Shown here in pieces: positions 24,101 to 35,303 of a stretch of 64,000 nucleotides of DNA (position 1 is the first letter of the stretch; each line of letters opens with the position of its first letter). Under the pieces are notes generated by a model. That model was not told where the DNA came from. It did not search any database and saw only the letters and a list, made by a program, of their open reading frames with translations. Both the position numbers and the translations under genes were made by a program. Source of the stretch: Saccharum officinarum (Eukaryota > Streptophyta > Magnoliopsida > Poales > Poaceae). The DNA is taken from the NCBI GenBank assembly GCA_020631735.1, contig CM036159.1:24219511-24283510 (forward strand), read 5' to 3'.

Positions 24101-25566
24101 TTGTTACTAATACAATGGAATTAGTGATAGAGCCTACCTTAGAGCAAGAAATTTACAAGGGGCAGTTGAAGGATGAGAAACTAAAGAAGATAGCGGAAGA
24201 TATAGTGATTGGTAAGTCACCAGGCTTTCGAATGGATGATAATGGAATTTTGTGGTTTGGAAAGAGGCTGTGTGTACCTGAGGATCAAACTGTTAGACAG
24301 GCAATTCTTCGCGAAGCTCATGAGTCAGCTTATTCTATTCATCCTGGTAGTACTAAGATGTATTTGGATCTGAAACAGAAATATTGGTGGGTTGGATTAA
24401 AGCGAGATGTGGCTGAGTATGTGGCATTGTGTGACACTTGTCAGAGAGTGAAAGCAGAGCATCAGAGACCTGCTGGATTGTTACAACCAATGAAGATTCC
24501 TGAATGGAAGTGGGAGGAAGTTGGTATGGATTTTATAGTAGGGTTACCTCGTACTCAGAAAGGTTATGACTCTATTTGGGTGATAGTAGATCGGTTAACT
24601 AAAGTTGCTCATTTTATACCAGTTAAGACTACTTACCATGGACCAAAATTGGCAGAGTTGTATATGGAGAGAATAGTCTGTTTGCATGGAGTACCAAAGA
24701 AGATTGTATCTGATCGAGGATCGCAGTTTACGTCGCATTTTTGGAAAGCTGTGCATGAATCATTGGGAACAAAATTGAATTTTAGTACAGCATATCATCC
24801 ACAGACAGATGGACAGACTGAAAGGACCAACCAGGTATTAGAGGATATGTTGAGAGCTTGTGCATTGCAATATGGAACTAGTTGGGATAAGAGTTTGCCT
24901 TATGCAGAATTTTCTTACAATAATAGTTATCAACAGAGTCTTAAGATGGCACCGTTTGAAGCTTTGTATGGATGTAAGTGTAGAACTCCATTGTTTTGGG
25001 ATCAGACAGGTGAATCTCAGGTGTTTGGTACAGATGTTCTTAGAAACGCAGAAGATCAAGTGCGAGTGATTCGTGAGAATTTGAGAGTAGCACAGTCTCG
25101 TCAGAAGAGTTATGCTGACAATAGAAGAAGAGATTTAGTTTTTGAGGTAGGTGATTATGTTTATTTGAAGGTGTCACCTATGAAAAGTGTGAAGAGGTTT
25201 AACATGAAAGGTAAACTAGCACCAAGGTATGTTGGACCATTTAAAGTTATTACTAGACGTGGGGAAGTTGCTTATCAATTAGAGTTGCCTGAGAATTTAT
25301 CTGGAGTACATGATGTGTTCCATGTTTCACAACTTAAGAAGTGTTTGCGTGTGCCTGAGGAGCAGATACCTTTAGAAGAGTTGACTGTTAAGGAAGATCT
25401 TACATATGAAGAGTTTCCGATCAAGATTTTAGAAACCGCTGAGAGAGTTACTCGAAGTCGGGTTATTAAGATGTGCAAAGTGCAGTGGAATCGATATTCA
25501 GAGGCAGAGGCAACTTGGGAAAGAGAGGATGAATTGAGAAAATCATATCCGCAGTTATTTGAGTAA
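21151..25566 (+). CDS. G1-2 gag-pol polyprotein, intact, with chromodomain
   Basis: A 1471-residue polyprotein in one frame. An RG-rich start and Met/Gln-rich segment (1-50) lead into capsid-type gag (about 75-215), a QNR-rich linker, and a CCHC knuckle [14 protein letters not shown] near 321. The aspartic protease has [10 protein letters not shown] (Asp near 389). Reverse transcriptase has the active site FIDD (Asp 701 and 702), and RNase H begins with YCDAS (Asp near 848). Integrase has the HHCC finger near 1050-1100 ([12 protein letters not shown]) and catalytic Asp 1127 (GMDF), Asp 1188 (SDRGSQF) and Glu 1224 (DGQTERTNQ), giving a D(35)E spacing. The C-terminus ([20 protein letters not shown]) is a chromodomain of the group lacking some aromatic cage residues. 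Together these replicate and integrate the element. No stop or frameshift is present. Confidence 0.97.
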   Translation: MSGRGRGRGRGGANLPITMEELMQTQNQMMQMFMQHMQNNPAAGGPPPVQVRDKRGEFLKGRPPVFSHAADPLEADDWVRAVEKQLNIAQCNDMEKVLYASGQLQGTAQTWWESYQAARPDNAPPITWNEFVRDFRARHIPEGIIELKQEEFRNLRMGQMSVSEYHDRFTQLARYAPNEVREDADKQRLFLKGIYYDLRLQLKGNNYASFQELVNKAIVLDNERREMDRKRKMKVQSSGSNNRQRTNSQHGFHQKFQGPVSQWNRNPNQRWSQNWQGNQSQQRSSYPQRQQYQQTGQQTPRTGNSNVTPMKNSAPSTPTRCFVCGKEGHMSYHCPEKQNQHTPQSQKSNQKQSGTGRVNHVSSDTAHDAPEVMIGTFNVHSTPATVLFDSGASHTFISNIFVKMHSIPMLAMKESLLVNSPGGTMQTSNRCLPISMVLRGVEFKITPIVLRTSGIDVILGMDWMKQNQVEIQCQQKVVVVNAPNGDKINVDVAVQKQPTAVVNQLENTIKENSVIEEFPDVFPDELPGMPPDRDIEFLIELLPGTAPIAKRPYRMGVDELEELKKQIKELQDKGFIRPSSSPWGAPVIFVDKKDGGQRMCVDYRSLNEVTIKNKYPLPRIDDLFDQLRGACVFSKIDLRSGYHQLKIRVSDIPKTAFTTRYGLYEYTVMSFGLTNAPAYFMYMMNKVFMEYLDKFVVVFIDDILVFSKTEVEHSEHLRLVLQKLREHKLYAKRSKCEFWLREVSFLGHIVSNGGISVDPGKVNDVLNWKPPIDVSEIRSFLGLAGYYRRFIEGFSKLAKPMTSLLEKNAKFVWSDKYQASFEELKKRLTTAPVLVLPDLSKKFSIYCDASRQGLGCVLMQEGRVVAYASRQLRKHELNYPTHDLELAAVVHALKIWRHYLIGHKSDIYTDHKSLKYIFTQSDLNLRQRRWLELIKDYDIEIHYHPGKANVVADALSRKSYANEIRTLSMTSELCAEFEYLNLGIVTNTMELVIEPTLEQEIYKGQLKDEKLKKIAEDIVIGKSPGFRMDDNGILWFGKRLCVPEDQTVRQAILREAHESAYSIHPGSTKMYLDLKQKYWWVGLKRDVAEYVALCDTCQRVKAEHQRPAGLLQPMKIPEWKWEEVGMDFIVGLPRTQKGYDSIWVIVDRLTKVAHFIPVKTTYHGPKLAELYMERIVCLHGVPKKIVSDRGSQFTSHFWKAVHESLGTKLNFSTAYHPQTDGQTERTNQVLEDMLRACALQYGTSWDKSLPYAEFSYNNSYQQSLKMAPFEALYGCKCRTPLFWDQTGESQVFGTDVLRNAEDQVRVIRENLRVAQSRQKSYADNRRRDLVFEVGDYVYLKVSPMKSVKRFNMKGKLAPRYVGPFKVITRRGEVAYQLELPENLSGVHDVFHVSQLKKCLRVPEEQIPLEELTVKEDLTYEEFPIKILETAERVTRSRVIKMCKVQWNRYSEAEATWEREDELRKSYPQLFE

Positions 25567-25589
25567 GCAGTTCAATCTCGAGGACGAGA

Positions 25590-25611
25590 TTCTTTTAAGG
25601 GGGGTAGAATT
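25590..25611 (+). other. Polypurine tract of G1-2
   Basis: TCTTTTAAGGGGGGTAGAAT immediately before the 3' LTR. Primer for plus-strand synthesis. Confidence 0.88.
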
Positions 25612-28426
25612 TGTAACACCCAAATTTTAGAAGTAACAAATTTTAAATAATTTAGAGAAAGTGAATTAAAATTTTGAAAACTATTTGGTAATGCATTCAT
25701 GTTGTTGCATTTATTTTATTTTGTGGTGTGGATATATTTGTTTTATTTGATTTGGTTTAGAAAAATTTGATTTGAAAATGTGTTTGGAAAATTAGAAAAG
25801 AAAAGAAACAAAAGAAAAAAAAAAGAAAACTACTCACCTCCTTACCTTCTCGGCCCGAAGGCCGCGCCTGCCCGCGTGGGCCGCCCAGCGCCGCAGCGGC
25901 CCAGCAGCCGAGCCCAGTAACCAGCCGAGCCCGCCCAGCCGCGCCTTCTCTCCTTGCTTCGCTGACAGGTGGGGCCCTGATGTCGGTCTCGTCTCCTTCC
26001 TTCCATCGTAACCGAGCCGGTCACAACCCCATCGACGAACGGCAACCGAATCCGCGTATCCAGGGAGTTCCTTTCCAAATTGATCACGTCAATACCCTAT
26101 ATAAGCTAGAACCGCACCCACCATACCCTTTTTATTCGGATTTTGTGTTGTAGTTTCCCTAGCCGCGCCTTGGAACCCTAGAAGCCGCGGTGGAGGCGAA
26201 TTTGTTGGCCACTTCGTGTTCTAGCCATTGTAAGTTGTTCTATTAGCTTTAGCTCGTTGTTGTGACTCAATTTGTACTATCAATTTTGAAGATAATGTCG
26301 TGTTGCGTTTTTACCGTGTGAAGGAGCTAAGCCGCCCGCCTTTTGGAGCCGCCCGTCGTTTTCGTGCCGCGATTGATTGTCTTGGAGCCCTAGGTGAGAT
26401 CGCAATGAGCTTTTCGTTCGATTGGTACCACCCGCGCATCTTTTGGTGAAGTGTAGGGCAGGTTTGGCATGTCCGGCGAGCTGCCGGCCATGGCGCCGCC
26501 GTGGTGTTGGGGCGGGGCGGCGGAAGCGCCGCCGGTCTCCTCTGGAAGAGATGCGAGCCGTCCGTTCGCTGATCAACGGTTAAGATTAGAAGATACCCCT
26601 TCGCGGGGTAGATTTATTAAAGAGCCCCTGGATTTCTTCATAATAGAACCCGCAGTCCTTAGCGCAATATCCTGAATCCGTTTTAGTGTTTTGAAAGCGT
26701 ATTTTCTCCCGGATAAGTCAAAAATACGTTTTCAGGTATTTACAGTTTTGCCACTAGAATTGTTTTGGTCATAAAATCTTCGTTTTAACTCCGATTTGAT
26801 CTGTTCCAATTGCGTTAGGTTCGTATTTGCGAGCTCTACATGTTAGTGTAGTTGTACAGTTAGTTTTGATAATTTATTTTTCGAGGTTATAATTAAGTAT
26901 TTATTTATCAATAGGAAATCTTAGAAAATTCATAACTTATACGTTTTAACTCCGAATTTGGTGATCTTTGCGTCTGTGTGATCGTAGAAACGTGTAGAAG
27001 AGTTTTATAAACTTTTATTACTGTTTTGCTACTGTTGGTGTACTGTTCTAATTATATCTCTTTGTTTGCTTCGTGTATGTTTGATTGGATGCATGTGTGT
27101 TGTTGATTGATGATCGAATATAGAAGGTGAGCAGTATCTGGACGATTCGGAGTATTACTTTGAGCCAAGTCAGCAGTATCACTTGGAGAGCTTTGATCAA
27201 GGCAAGTATAACACAGGACTATCCTTGTTACCTATACATCAAATCGTCATACATATGCATGTGCTTACCTTGACAACTTTAGAGATTGTAACTTAGTGAT
27301 TGTTATCTTGATTCCTTGTCAACCTTGGGAATGCATATGGGTAGCTACTGCTAGTGCTTAAACTAAGAACAATGATCTTGTAATTTGATTAATGGATTAA
27401 GCAATCAACTATTAAGATGATTTTATTATTGTTGAAAGGGGGCTAGAGCATGTGTATTATTTTGATGCTCTGGTTTCTCTCCATAAGGACTTATCTGTAA
27501 GTGATAACCGGGATATACAGTACAGCTGTGAGGGCTATATGGCTCTGGCTTTAGTTGTTCAAGAGACCTTTTCTAGCTTGTTAGAGGTTACCTTAAATGG
27601 CGTAAGAATGGCTTGCCATGTTGGGTGTAGTGCGAGCCCCTGGCCTAGTGTGTATAGGCTGCGGTTGTTGTGCCACAGGGAAGGGGGGTTCTACATCTGC
27701 CTGCCGAGTGAATCTAATGGCCCTAACTTGTTAGACGAACTTTTGAGTGGCTTTATATGGTTCTCGGGTGTTTGGGCTTGATCTCCCCACTCATTTGGAA
27801 ATCATGACTTACAGTGAAAGTGTACACCTCTGCGCAGAGTTAAAAACTGGTATACTAGCCGTGCTCACGGATACGAGCGGCCTTAGGGATTCTTATGGAA
27901 TAGTTGATCATAACTGTTATATCATGCTTAATTATTGTTGATTATTATTATGCTCATGTTAATGCTATTCATTATCCTTATTACAATTGATCATTGGTTC
28001 TTTAATGGGAAGTGGTTTATCTTGATGCTACTCAATTGCTAATATATGATTAAAAAGCTAAACGCAGTTAAACAGTGTCTAGCCTTTTTGAGCCTCATGA
28101 ACCCTGTGTTATATTTGTGGAGTTCGACATGAACTCACTCTTGCTATTTCCACCATAACAGATGAAGATAATGAGGAAGATTATCGGAATGAGTACTAGT
28201 CTTGATGTCAACCAGTCAACCGTGTCCCTGTGTGGAGTTTCCGCTGAAGAATTATTATTAGTTATTATTATCTATCGTTCAAGACTATGTCTTAAATACT
28301 TATTCGTTATGTAATAAGCACTGTGATGATACTTTGTAGTTTGTCAACTTATGTGTGCGACTGGTTCCTGGGGCGCACATGAGTCTTTTATACATCCTAT
28401 TTTTGCCCTTAAAAATGGGTGTGACA
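25612..28426 (+). repeat. 3' LTR of G1-2
   Basis: 2815 bp, TGTAACACCC to GGGTGTGACA, followed by the right AAGTG duplication at 28427-28431. Differences from the 5' LTR include a poly-A length change near 25823 and a one-base insertion near 27885. TATA box at 26098; acidic exons at 27124-27201 and 28162-28199. Confidence 0.97.
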
Positions 28427-29416
28427 AAGTGGGTGTAACGGGAACGCGAAGAGTGAGCCCAAGGTGCGTCCTGGCAGTCGGGCGGTCCCTGGGTAGTGCG
28501 ATCCATGATTGTTATCCCGCGGCTTCTTGGAAAGTGTCATTGGTGATCTACGCGACCCTGACGGGGGAAACAGGGTTTGTGTGAGAAATAAATCTCCAGG
28601 TGGATAGGAATTCGATTCGAATCGCCGTCGCTCCCGGTTAGTGAGCACTTGACTCGAGCTATGGCATTGTAGTGACATTAATGGAACACTGATGGTTAAG
28701 TGAATGATGTTGGAAATGCTAAACCTGATATGGTAATCTAGATTGTTAATGATGAATCAAGTGATTGTTCTAGCAATAGCTGCTTACCTAGTTTGAATAG
28801 GTTATACTAAAAGTGATGCAAAAAGTACTGGTATAGTTTTTTATAACCACTTATGCTTTTCGCAAATGAGTCAAGCCAGTCCAATCTATAAAGCCTTGCA
28901 TGATCCTTGGTGTCCTTTATTTCTGGTTTATGACGGGTAAGTCTAGCTGAGTACATTCCCGTACTCAGGGCGTTGTTCCCATTGTTGTTGCAGATGGTCA
29001 GATGTACTATGGGTACTGCTCCAACTGTCTGTATCCGGCGATGGGCGACAACTAGGACCTTGGGCAAGGGTCACTCTGTTTGTCTTATCTACTGCTTTTG
29101 TGGACCATGACTATCTACTGGCACTATATTTGAACGAAGTGTGGGTGTAAAACTACTTGCTTCCGCTATGTTATTTTGAACTGTGTTGTAATAACTTTTA
29201 TTCCGAACTCCGATGTACTCCACTTTTATTGTGAACTCTACGTATCATGTGAACTGTGGCTGCTAAATCAGTACGATCTTGGTTGTACGTTGGTTGGTTT
29301 GAAATCCCTCGTGATTTCACGGAATCTCGGGTTATACGGGTTTAAGTTTGATAAATTAACCGCCTCGGTGGAAAATTTTCTTACTTAATCTCGTATAATT
29401 ACGTTGATCCATTACA
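28427..29416 (+). repeat. Solo LTR A, 3' part
   Basis: Continuation of LTR A after G1-2. The first five bases are the duplicated AAGTG, and it ends GATCCATTACA. CTACC (29417-29421) follows, matching 13693-13697. This closes LTR A as a solo LTR inside LTR B in inverse orientation. Confidence 0.93.
28994..29055 (+). CDS. LTR A terminal exon (putative spliced LTR gene)
   Basis: Follows a very good acceptor (TTGTTGTTGCAG) and, joined in phase 1 to the exon ending at 16235, encodes DGQMYYGYCSNCLYPAMGDN then TAG. Before G1-2 inserted, the intron would have been about 1.07 kb; now it contains the whole 11.7-kb element. The CxxC pair could bind metal but the peptide is too short to assign. Counterpart in LTR B at 13137-13196. 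Confidence 0.38.
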
Positions 29417-32400
29417 CTACCCAGGGACCGCCCGACTGCCAGGACGCACCTTTGGCTCACTCTTCGCGTCCCCGTTACACCCCCTTCAACACCAGTCTGC
29501 CAACCCGAGTTTATCCCGGCTCGAAAAGTGTCACTAGCTTCGCGGTCGAAATGTACTTTATTCGGCCAGCTAAATGTGAGGCATGCGTTCAACATGACAA
29601 GAGGGACGAGCAACGATCGGTCCTTAATCGACACAGACGGAATCACTATAGTCCAAAACCCTATAAGACTCCGCCCGGTCTTCGTTTATCCATCAACACT
29701 TGGTTACTTTTTATGATCACAATTACAGCTAACCATAACCCGGTATCCACCTATAACTCGCAGGTGACAGGAAATCACCCGACTTCTACCGGTCTAAGCA
29801 TGGCTAAGCAATTTACTCGATCCTGACCTAACAGGGTGAAAGATAATCCGGTGGCCAAGGTAATAATGCAACAACGGTTTCACTCAACTCCTATAACTTA
29901 ATGCAACTATATATATAACTATAGTTCATGTAGTAAGGAACAACTTTTATAAAATAGGAGACTTATAATGCTTCGGGGCTTGCCTCTTTCGAACGAGCTA
30001 GGATGGTGGTCGACGCACTCTGGCAGCTCCTCGCCTGACTCTTCCTCCTCGGGCACCTCCTGTACTGCTACCTGTGACTCTCCCTGCGATCCTGTATGAT
30101 GCAAGTGCATAAGTAAACATGCGAGTGATGCATCGGACTGTGGTGGAGTGCTTTGATGACATGAGATGCAGATGAGCACATGGAATGAGCAGTTTGAATA
30201 TAACTATTTCGTCTACAAGGTAGTCCACGTCATCCAAGAACATATACCCTAAAACATGCACCTTATTCTTCTATTAGTTAGCCTATCATCTACACATACA
30301 AGTGAACCTAAGCTACCAAAGCTTACCAACCTAACTCAACCACAACATCAGCAAGGCATAATGATGCTTCAAAGATACACCAAACATATTTTATTTCTCT
30401 TAATTTCTCATAAAGAATAATCTTTTATTCCCTATTTAACTACGGTTACACAGCAACACCTATTTTTGGTGTAGATAAAAATCTACAAAAATTACAGTAG
30501 ATTACTCTTACCCTAACTAACCTACTACTAAATTTTCATGAGAATTGCCTATGTAAAACTGCCTGTACAAAATAAACAAGTTATAGCCTAAATATGAGCA
30601 TGAAATTATTTTGTACTAGAAAAAGTATCAAACAACAGATTTCACATTTTTCCTCTGTTACTAACAATAAACTAACACACTACAAAAATTATCACATGTA
30701 TGTTCTATACAAATTTAGCTTTCTACTAAAAATAACAAAGATTATCAATTAAAAGCATTTGTACAACACCTCAAAAATTTCTCACAGAACATGCTTCACT
30801 AATATTTTTCCTAGAAATTACATCACTAATAAAGATTAAAGCAACAAGAATCACATTTTTTCCTTCATTATTTTATTTACTACATATTTTCTAAGATATT
30901 AGCATTTATAGCAATTAAATAAATTTGCACAGTAAAGTGTTACAAAAATAATATGAGATATTTTTAAACTGTAGATCTATTCAAGAGGAACATTTTAAAA
31001 TTTGTTTCATCATTTTTGGAGCTATAGATCTTGAGATACGATTTTTCAAAGCTGTTTCATAATTCTAAGAAATCATTTTCCTTAATTCTTTTAAAAATTC
31101 GCTGGTGAAAACGCTGAATACACCCGGTGCAGTGCACCCACACGCGCTGACACGCGGGACCCACGGGTCAACGGACCCACCGGCCAGCCAGAGCAGTGCG
31201 GGGGAGGCGTTGACCGGTGGCGAACTCGCCGCCGGTGAGGTCTCCGGCGACGGGGAGGGCACCAACGTGCTCCCCGCACCGAGACGCACCCAGCGCACCA
31301 ACTCCGAGCGGCGCGGGAGCTCCAGAGGAGGCTCGCCGGTGGAGATGGCGGCACGGCGGCGCTGGAGCTCGTCGGCCGGCCAATGCAGGCCACGGGGCCG
31401 AGCCGAGAAGGCGAGCGCGAGCACCGCTAGGCGAAGGGGAAGCGAATGCTCGAGACCGGAGGAGGCATGAAGGGCCAGGGAGCTCCGGCCATGCGCGCCG
31501 CCCAACGGCGGCCATGGCAGCAGTGGAGGAGGGGGCGGCCAATTGGCCCTCACCTGAGCTCGAGCGGCGGAGTGGAGGCGCGCACGCGGTGGAGGGAAGC
31601 GGGGCGGAGCTGAGGCCGGGAGGAATCGGCCGGAGAAGCAGCCACGAGCGCGAACTGCGGTGGCGGAGCTCCGGGAGCCGGTGATGGCGCGGCGGTGCGC
31701 TGCTGCTGCTGGCGGGGCGAGAGGAGGGAATGGAGTGAGCAGCCGAGGCGGACGAGCGCGCGGAGGGGGGTAAGCGAGCGTGGTGCTGCGTGGGGCACAG
31801 GGGCACGTGTCGCGCGGCGTCGTCGGCGTCCGGCCACGCGACGGCCGAGCTCTGCCGCGGCGCCATGGCGTCACGCGCGGGCGCGCGCAGGAGGACGCCG
31901 GCGCGGGGCTACGGGCCGGGCTGCCAGAGCCGCTGGGCCGAAAAGGAGGCCGCGGCCCAGTAGGGTGAAAACGAATTTTCCTTTATAAATAATATTTTCA
32001 GATTTCCTTATTTGTTTCAAAATTGGATTTGGAGATGAAAAAGAGGTTTTTAGAATTCTGGCCCAAAATAAAAGTTGTTCAAAATTTTATTCTCTACAAC
32101 TTTCATGTAGGGCATTTTTCAAAATTCTCAATAGATTTTGAATTTAGGATTTAAAGCTAAATTATTAATCAAAAATTTATTTGTTTAGAATATTTTTAAA
32201 ACAAAATTTGAGAAAAACTTAAATTCAAGAATTGCTCCAAAAATCATGTTAATTTATTCTAGATTATTTAAAATTGCTAATACCCAAAAGTATACTACCT
32301 TTTTGGCACTTACATCAAAGTTATGGTTCTAATTATTTGCTTTTCAAGTTTAAATTTAAAAGAGCTATATTTCATGCAATGCTAGTCATGAAATGATGCT

Positions 32401-32454
32401 GAATGCTTTATGCTTTGAAATGCTAATGCATGCTTAACACCCAGGGGTGTTACA
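29417..32454 (-). repeat. LTR B, 5' part (G2 family)
   Basis: Reverse complement of 13698-16738 with considerable divergence. Its outer end at 32454 gives TGTAACACCC on the minus strand. The GC-rich segment at 31100-31970 matches the GC-rich part of LTR A and keeps the donor-like AG/GTGAGG near 31555. Long ORFs on both strands here reflect base composition. LTR B is older than LTR A since A is inserted in it. Confidence 0.9.
29984..30091 (-). CDS. LTR B acidic exon (putative)
   Basis: Counterpart of 16086-16235. The acceptor CATACAG is kept, the donor is GC (AAAGAG/GCAAGC) instead of GT, and 42 nt are missing in frame. The acidic core EVPEEEESGEELPEC is identical. A length change that is a multiple of three and an accepted GC donor fit retained coding, but two copies cannot prove selection. 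Confidence 0.38.
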
Positions 32455-33712
32455 TATGGCCGGTCTCCACTAGCATATAGATGGGCAACGGGTCGGCCCG
32501 ACACGGCACGGCACAGCAGGGCCCGGCGTGCCACCGGGCCGTGCCGCCCTAGGCTTCGTGGCAGGCCTGTTGTGCCACTTTGTGCCAGGCCAGCGCGATG
32601 AGCATGACTTTTTTAGTAGGCTGGGCCGGCCCAAGGCCCACCAAATGCTAGCACACACAGAGAAGGGGGGAGGGGCGTAGCCACCACGCACGGGACGTGG
32701 CGGCGGCTGCCCCGCCGGCGTGCTCGTAGCTCGCCCCAAGGTGCTCGGGGCCGAATCCGCGGACAGTGAGCTCGAGGATGCCGTGCACGCTGGAGATCTG
32801 GCCACAGGGGGCGGGATGAAGCATGGAGGAGGTGGAGTTCAACGCCGCCGTGGAGGAGGCCGGGCGCGCGGGGGGCATGGAGCCGAGAGGGAGCAGTGCC
32901 ACCCTTCCACGACGGAGCGAGGCAGGGAGAGGGAGCCGAGGGAGGAGGCATGAAGGATGGGCGGACTCACAGTCACGGAGGCGCGGTCTGTGCGTCCTGA
33001 CCTTGCGAGGCGCGAGGGAGGGGTGGCCGTGTAAGGGGGATGGAGTTAGGGCGTTAGGCTTAGGATGGGAAAGAAGTGGGCTACTGGGTTGTTAACAGGC
33101 CAACAGGCTGCAAAATTCACCGGGCCGCCACCAGGCCTTCCCTTAAATGGCGGGCAGTGCCATGCTGCCTGCCGAGCTGGGGTAGCGTCCCAAGCACGGC
33201 CAGCTCCCTCGGGCCGTGCCAGCCCGGGCACGCTGGCCACTGGGCTTGGCCGTGCTTGGGCGGGTCAAAAAACCAGGCCTCGTGCTGGGCCGACGGGCTC
33301 GAGCTGCATGCCCATTTATACACTGGCATGTATATATTGCCGCCGATGTGCACCGGTGGCGGCAGACTATGGAATGGGCAAAACTGGGAGAGGCAGGAGT
33401 ATTGGCGCCAGCCACAGCGGCTACCTAGGGTGTACATAGCTATGTAGTTAGTCTTCTGTCCCCGTGAGTAGTATCGTGGGAAGGAAATCTAGATTTTGGA
33501 ACATCTTGTATTCCTTGGTGGGCGGATTGAACCCTAAGACGAAGCGATGCGACAGTTGTGTGAGACCGCCGCCGTCGTCCTCCCCGCAAAGGAAGACCGG
33601 AGGCGCCTTTGGAACAGGGCCGAACGTCCTTGGCCGGCAGCCTCAGCAAGATGTCTTGGAGAATCTCGGTAGGGATTTCCCTGCTGCGCTCAGATTCGTG
33701 AGGGTGTTCCAA
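32455..33712 (-). pseudogene. F-box gene copy P1, truncated
   Basis: Minus-strand F-box sequence starts near 33712 with the substrate-adaptor F-box motif EIPTEILQDILLRLPAKDV, but the start codon reads TTG where P2 has ATG. About 330 bp present in P2 (rest of F-box and CNPVTGETLELPKAPP region) are deleted. The F-box-associated part resumes (SLPPPVHIGGNIYMPV near 33350). A TIR element fills 32477-33320, and LTR B begins at 32455, cutting off the 3' half. F-box proteins recruit substrates to SCF ubiquitin ligases. This copy cannot encode one. Confidence 0.8.
32477..33320. mobile_element. TIR DNA transposon in P1 (MULE- or hAT-like)
   Basis: An 844-bp insert flanked by imperfect 9-bp direct repeats (CACTAGCAT / CACTGGCAT). 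Ends read ATAGATGGGCA and, inverted, TATAAATGGGCA. The interior is very GC-rich with repeated GGCCCG/CACGGC motifs. No transposase is seen; ORFs at 32470-33439 on both strands are composition effects. A 9-bp duplication suggests MULE, but an 8-bp reading would fit hAT. Confidence 0.55.
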
Positions 33713-35178
33713 TGCTGAGAGACATTATTGAAACCCTAATTATTTGATGACTTGGATTGCGTTGATCCTCATGTGGCGAATATATATGGGCTTATTCTTT
33801 TTTTTAATCTGATATATGGCCTTATTCTATCTCTAGGCATCTGTAGAGTTCGTATACGACTCCTACTTGTAACACCCATCATCGATGTAAACAGCTAGCT
33901 GTTTCTGTTTTGGCTAAAATTGGAAAAGGAAACTCGGATCATCGGACGAGATCTGTGAGACACAGCTGTATGAAGTTTTAGCTCTGGCCCTCTCTCTTTC
34001 TTTCCGTTGGTGGATGAGGCGGTTTAGACAAGCAATAAATTAACAACACCACATCGAAAGGCAATGAAGCTAATCAACCCTGTAGCACGGATGTCAAGCA
34101 GCCATATATACATGCAATGGTCTTGTTAGCTATGTATTTGATTCAATTCGTCATGGTGGTTTATTTTAGAAAATGAATTCGGTAATGCTAAGAGCAGGAC
34201 GTCCGAAATCTTAAAAAAATTGGACGCTTCGACATATGTTGCAATAGTTAAGTACCGATGTTGCAACTATTGTTTATGCATGTTTCATAGTGAATGTTGC
34301 ATGAAACATAGTGTTCATTTTGTGGCGGGAATTTTCTATACCAGAGTCGAACGTTGTAATTATTTTTTCGCATATTTTCAATGATGCAACTATAGATTTT
34401 CGATGTTGCGGATGTTTTGTTTCGGTGTTGCAACGACGTCCGGGCGTTAGCCGTGCCCGAATGAATTCGTCATGGTGGTATGCTAATTTTTCTGTACTTG
34501 TGAATTTGGACTCTGATTAATGCGGTGTCTGATTATGAAATTCCTTCTGTTACATGGCCAATCTGTCTGCTTATAAGCTATGGTTGCATTGGTTGCTTGA
34601 TACTGAGCACTTCTAGTTATTGGTATATCACCTTGGCACAAACCTTGTAAATAAAGCTACAATAATGCAGAGACAATACCATTATGCGTATTGTGGGAAT
34701 TTCACAGGTTCACCCAGAAGGTCATTGTCACGGATCAAAATTAACTCAATCGATGTGAAGTTATATATCTTTGACTAATTTAGTTTAGTGATCCGATCCT
34801 ACTCGGAGTCCCAGCCTCATCTCCTGTACTAGTACTAGCAGTACACCTGCTTAAACTTGTTAAACTCGTCTTTATTTGTGAACTTCCATCCCCGATTTTG
34901 TAGCTTTGTGCGATGTGCTACCAGCAGGCCGGCCTGATGTTTCTGGTGTGCCATATTTTTAACCTAGTATATGCTCCTATTTTGTAACTTGTAAATGAGT
35001 TCTGTAATTATATGTGCGTGACATGCTGGCCCTTCATGATTTAATTGGAATAAAACATGCTGGACAATTAGAATAGTCTGATGGTTAATTAATAGTGTGA
35101 CATGATAGTTGCTACTTATTTAGTTATGAAACATAATCTAATTAATTTTTAACTGTACCATCTTTTAACAGCACTAAG
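33713..35178. other. Intergenic, upstream region of P1; unclassified insertion
   Basis: The first 150 bp or so match the region upstream of P2 (37744-37890), so the duplication included the promoter. Between 34162 and 34463 lies an insert rich in GTTGCAAC and with GACGTCCG near each end. It is flanked by a 16-bp direct repeat AATTCGTCATGGTGGT (near 34146 and 34464). No gene seen. Confidence 0.5.
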
Positions 35179-35303
35179 AGCTCGTTCGGTTGTACTGATA
35201 AGCCGGCTGAAACACTGTTGACTGATTTGTTGTGAGAGAAAAACACTGTTCCGACTGAAAAAACAAGCTGAAAAGGACGAATTATAAGCCGGGTGAACAG
35301 GAC
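35179..35303. mobile_element. Small MITE flanked by CTAAG
   Basis: A 125-bp stretch with AGCTCGTTCGG at one end and GGTGAACAGGAC at the other (imperfect inverted termini), flanked by CTAAG on both sides. Related sequence (CAGTGTTTTTCTCTCA core) occurs inverted at 53368-53483. Confidence 0.5.

Larger units (their letters stand above)
16739..28426 (+). mobile_element. G1-2: complete Ty3/gypsy chromovirus-type element with ORF0
   Basis: A complete 11,688-bp element: TG...CA LTRs of 2813 and 2815 bp, Met-tRNA primer site, ORF0, a single open gag-pol frame, polypurine tract and a perfect AAGTG duplication. The two LTRs differ by about 12 substitutions and two 1-base indels by eye, roughly 0.4 percent, so insertion is recent. 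At an assumed 1.3e-8 substitutions per site per year this is of the order of 0.2 million years. Integrase D,D,E and RT IDD residues are all present, so it may be autonomous. It sits in the intron-like part of LTR A. The C-terminal chromodomain and long LTRs suggest the Tekay/Del clade; clade is inferred from memory of family traits. Confidence 0.96.
11106..32454 (-). mobile_element. Element B: minus-strand G2 gypsy element (interrupted)
   Basis: From right to left: a 5' LTR in two pieces (29417-32454 and 12777-13697), a Met-type primer site at 12763-12774, a leader of about 770 bp without a recognisable gene, and a decayed ORF0-like frame ending at the gap. No gag or pol of this family is visible. 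The LTR is split by solo LTR A with its 5-bp duplication CTACC, and LTR A is in turn split by G1-2. At 32454 the LTR ends with GTGTTACA and abuts F-box pseudogene sequence, so B landed in that gene copy. Confidence 0.85.

Noticed and set aside
13698..29416. LTR A as one LTR of a full element
   Set aside because: CTACC flanks it on both sides with no primer site or polypurine tract of its own inside, so it is a solo LTR.
31065..31874. 269-codon ORF in LTR B
   Set aside because: Same GC-rich LTR segment; frame not kept between A and B.
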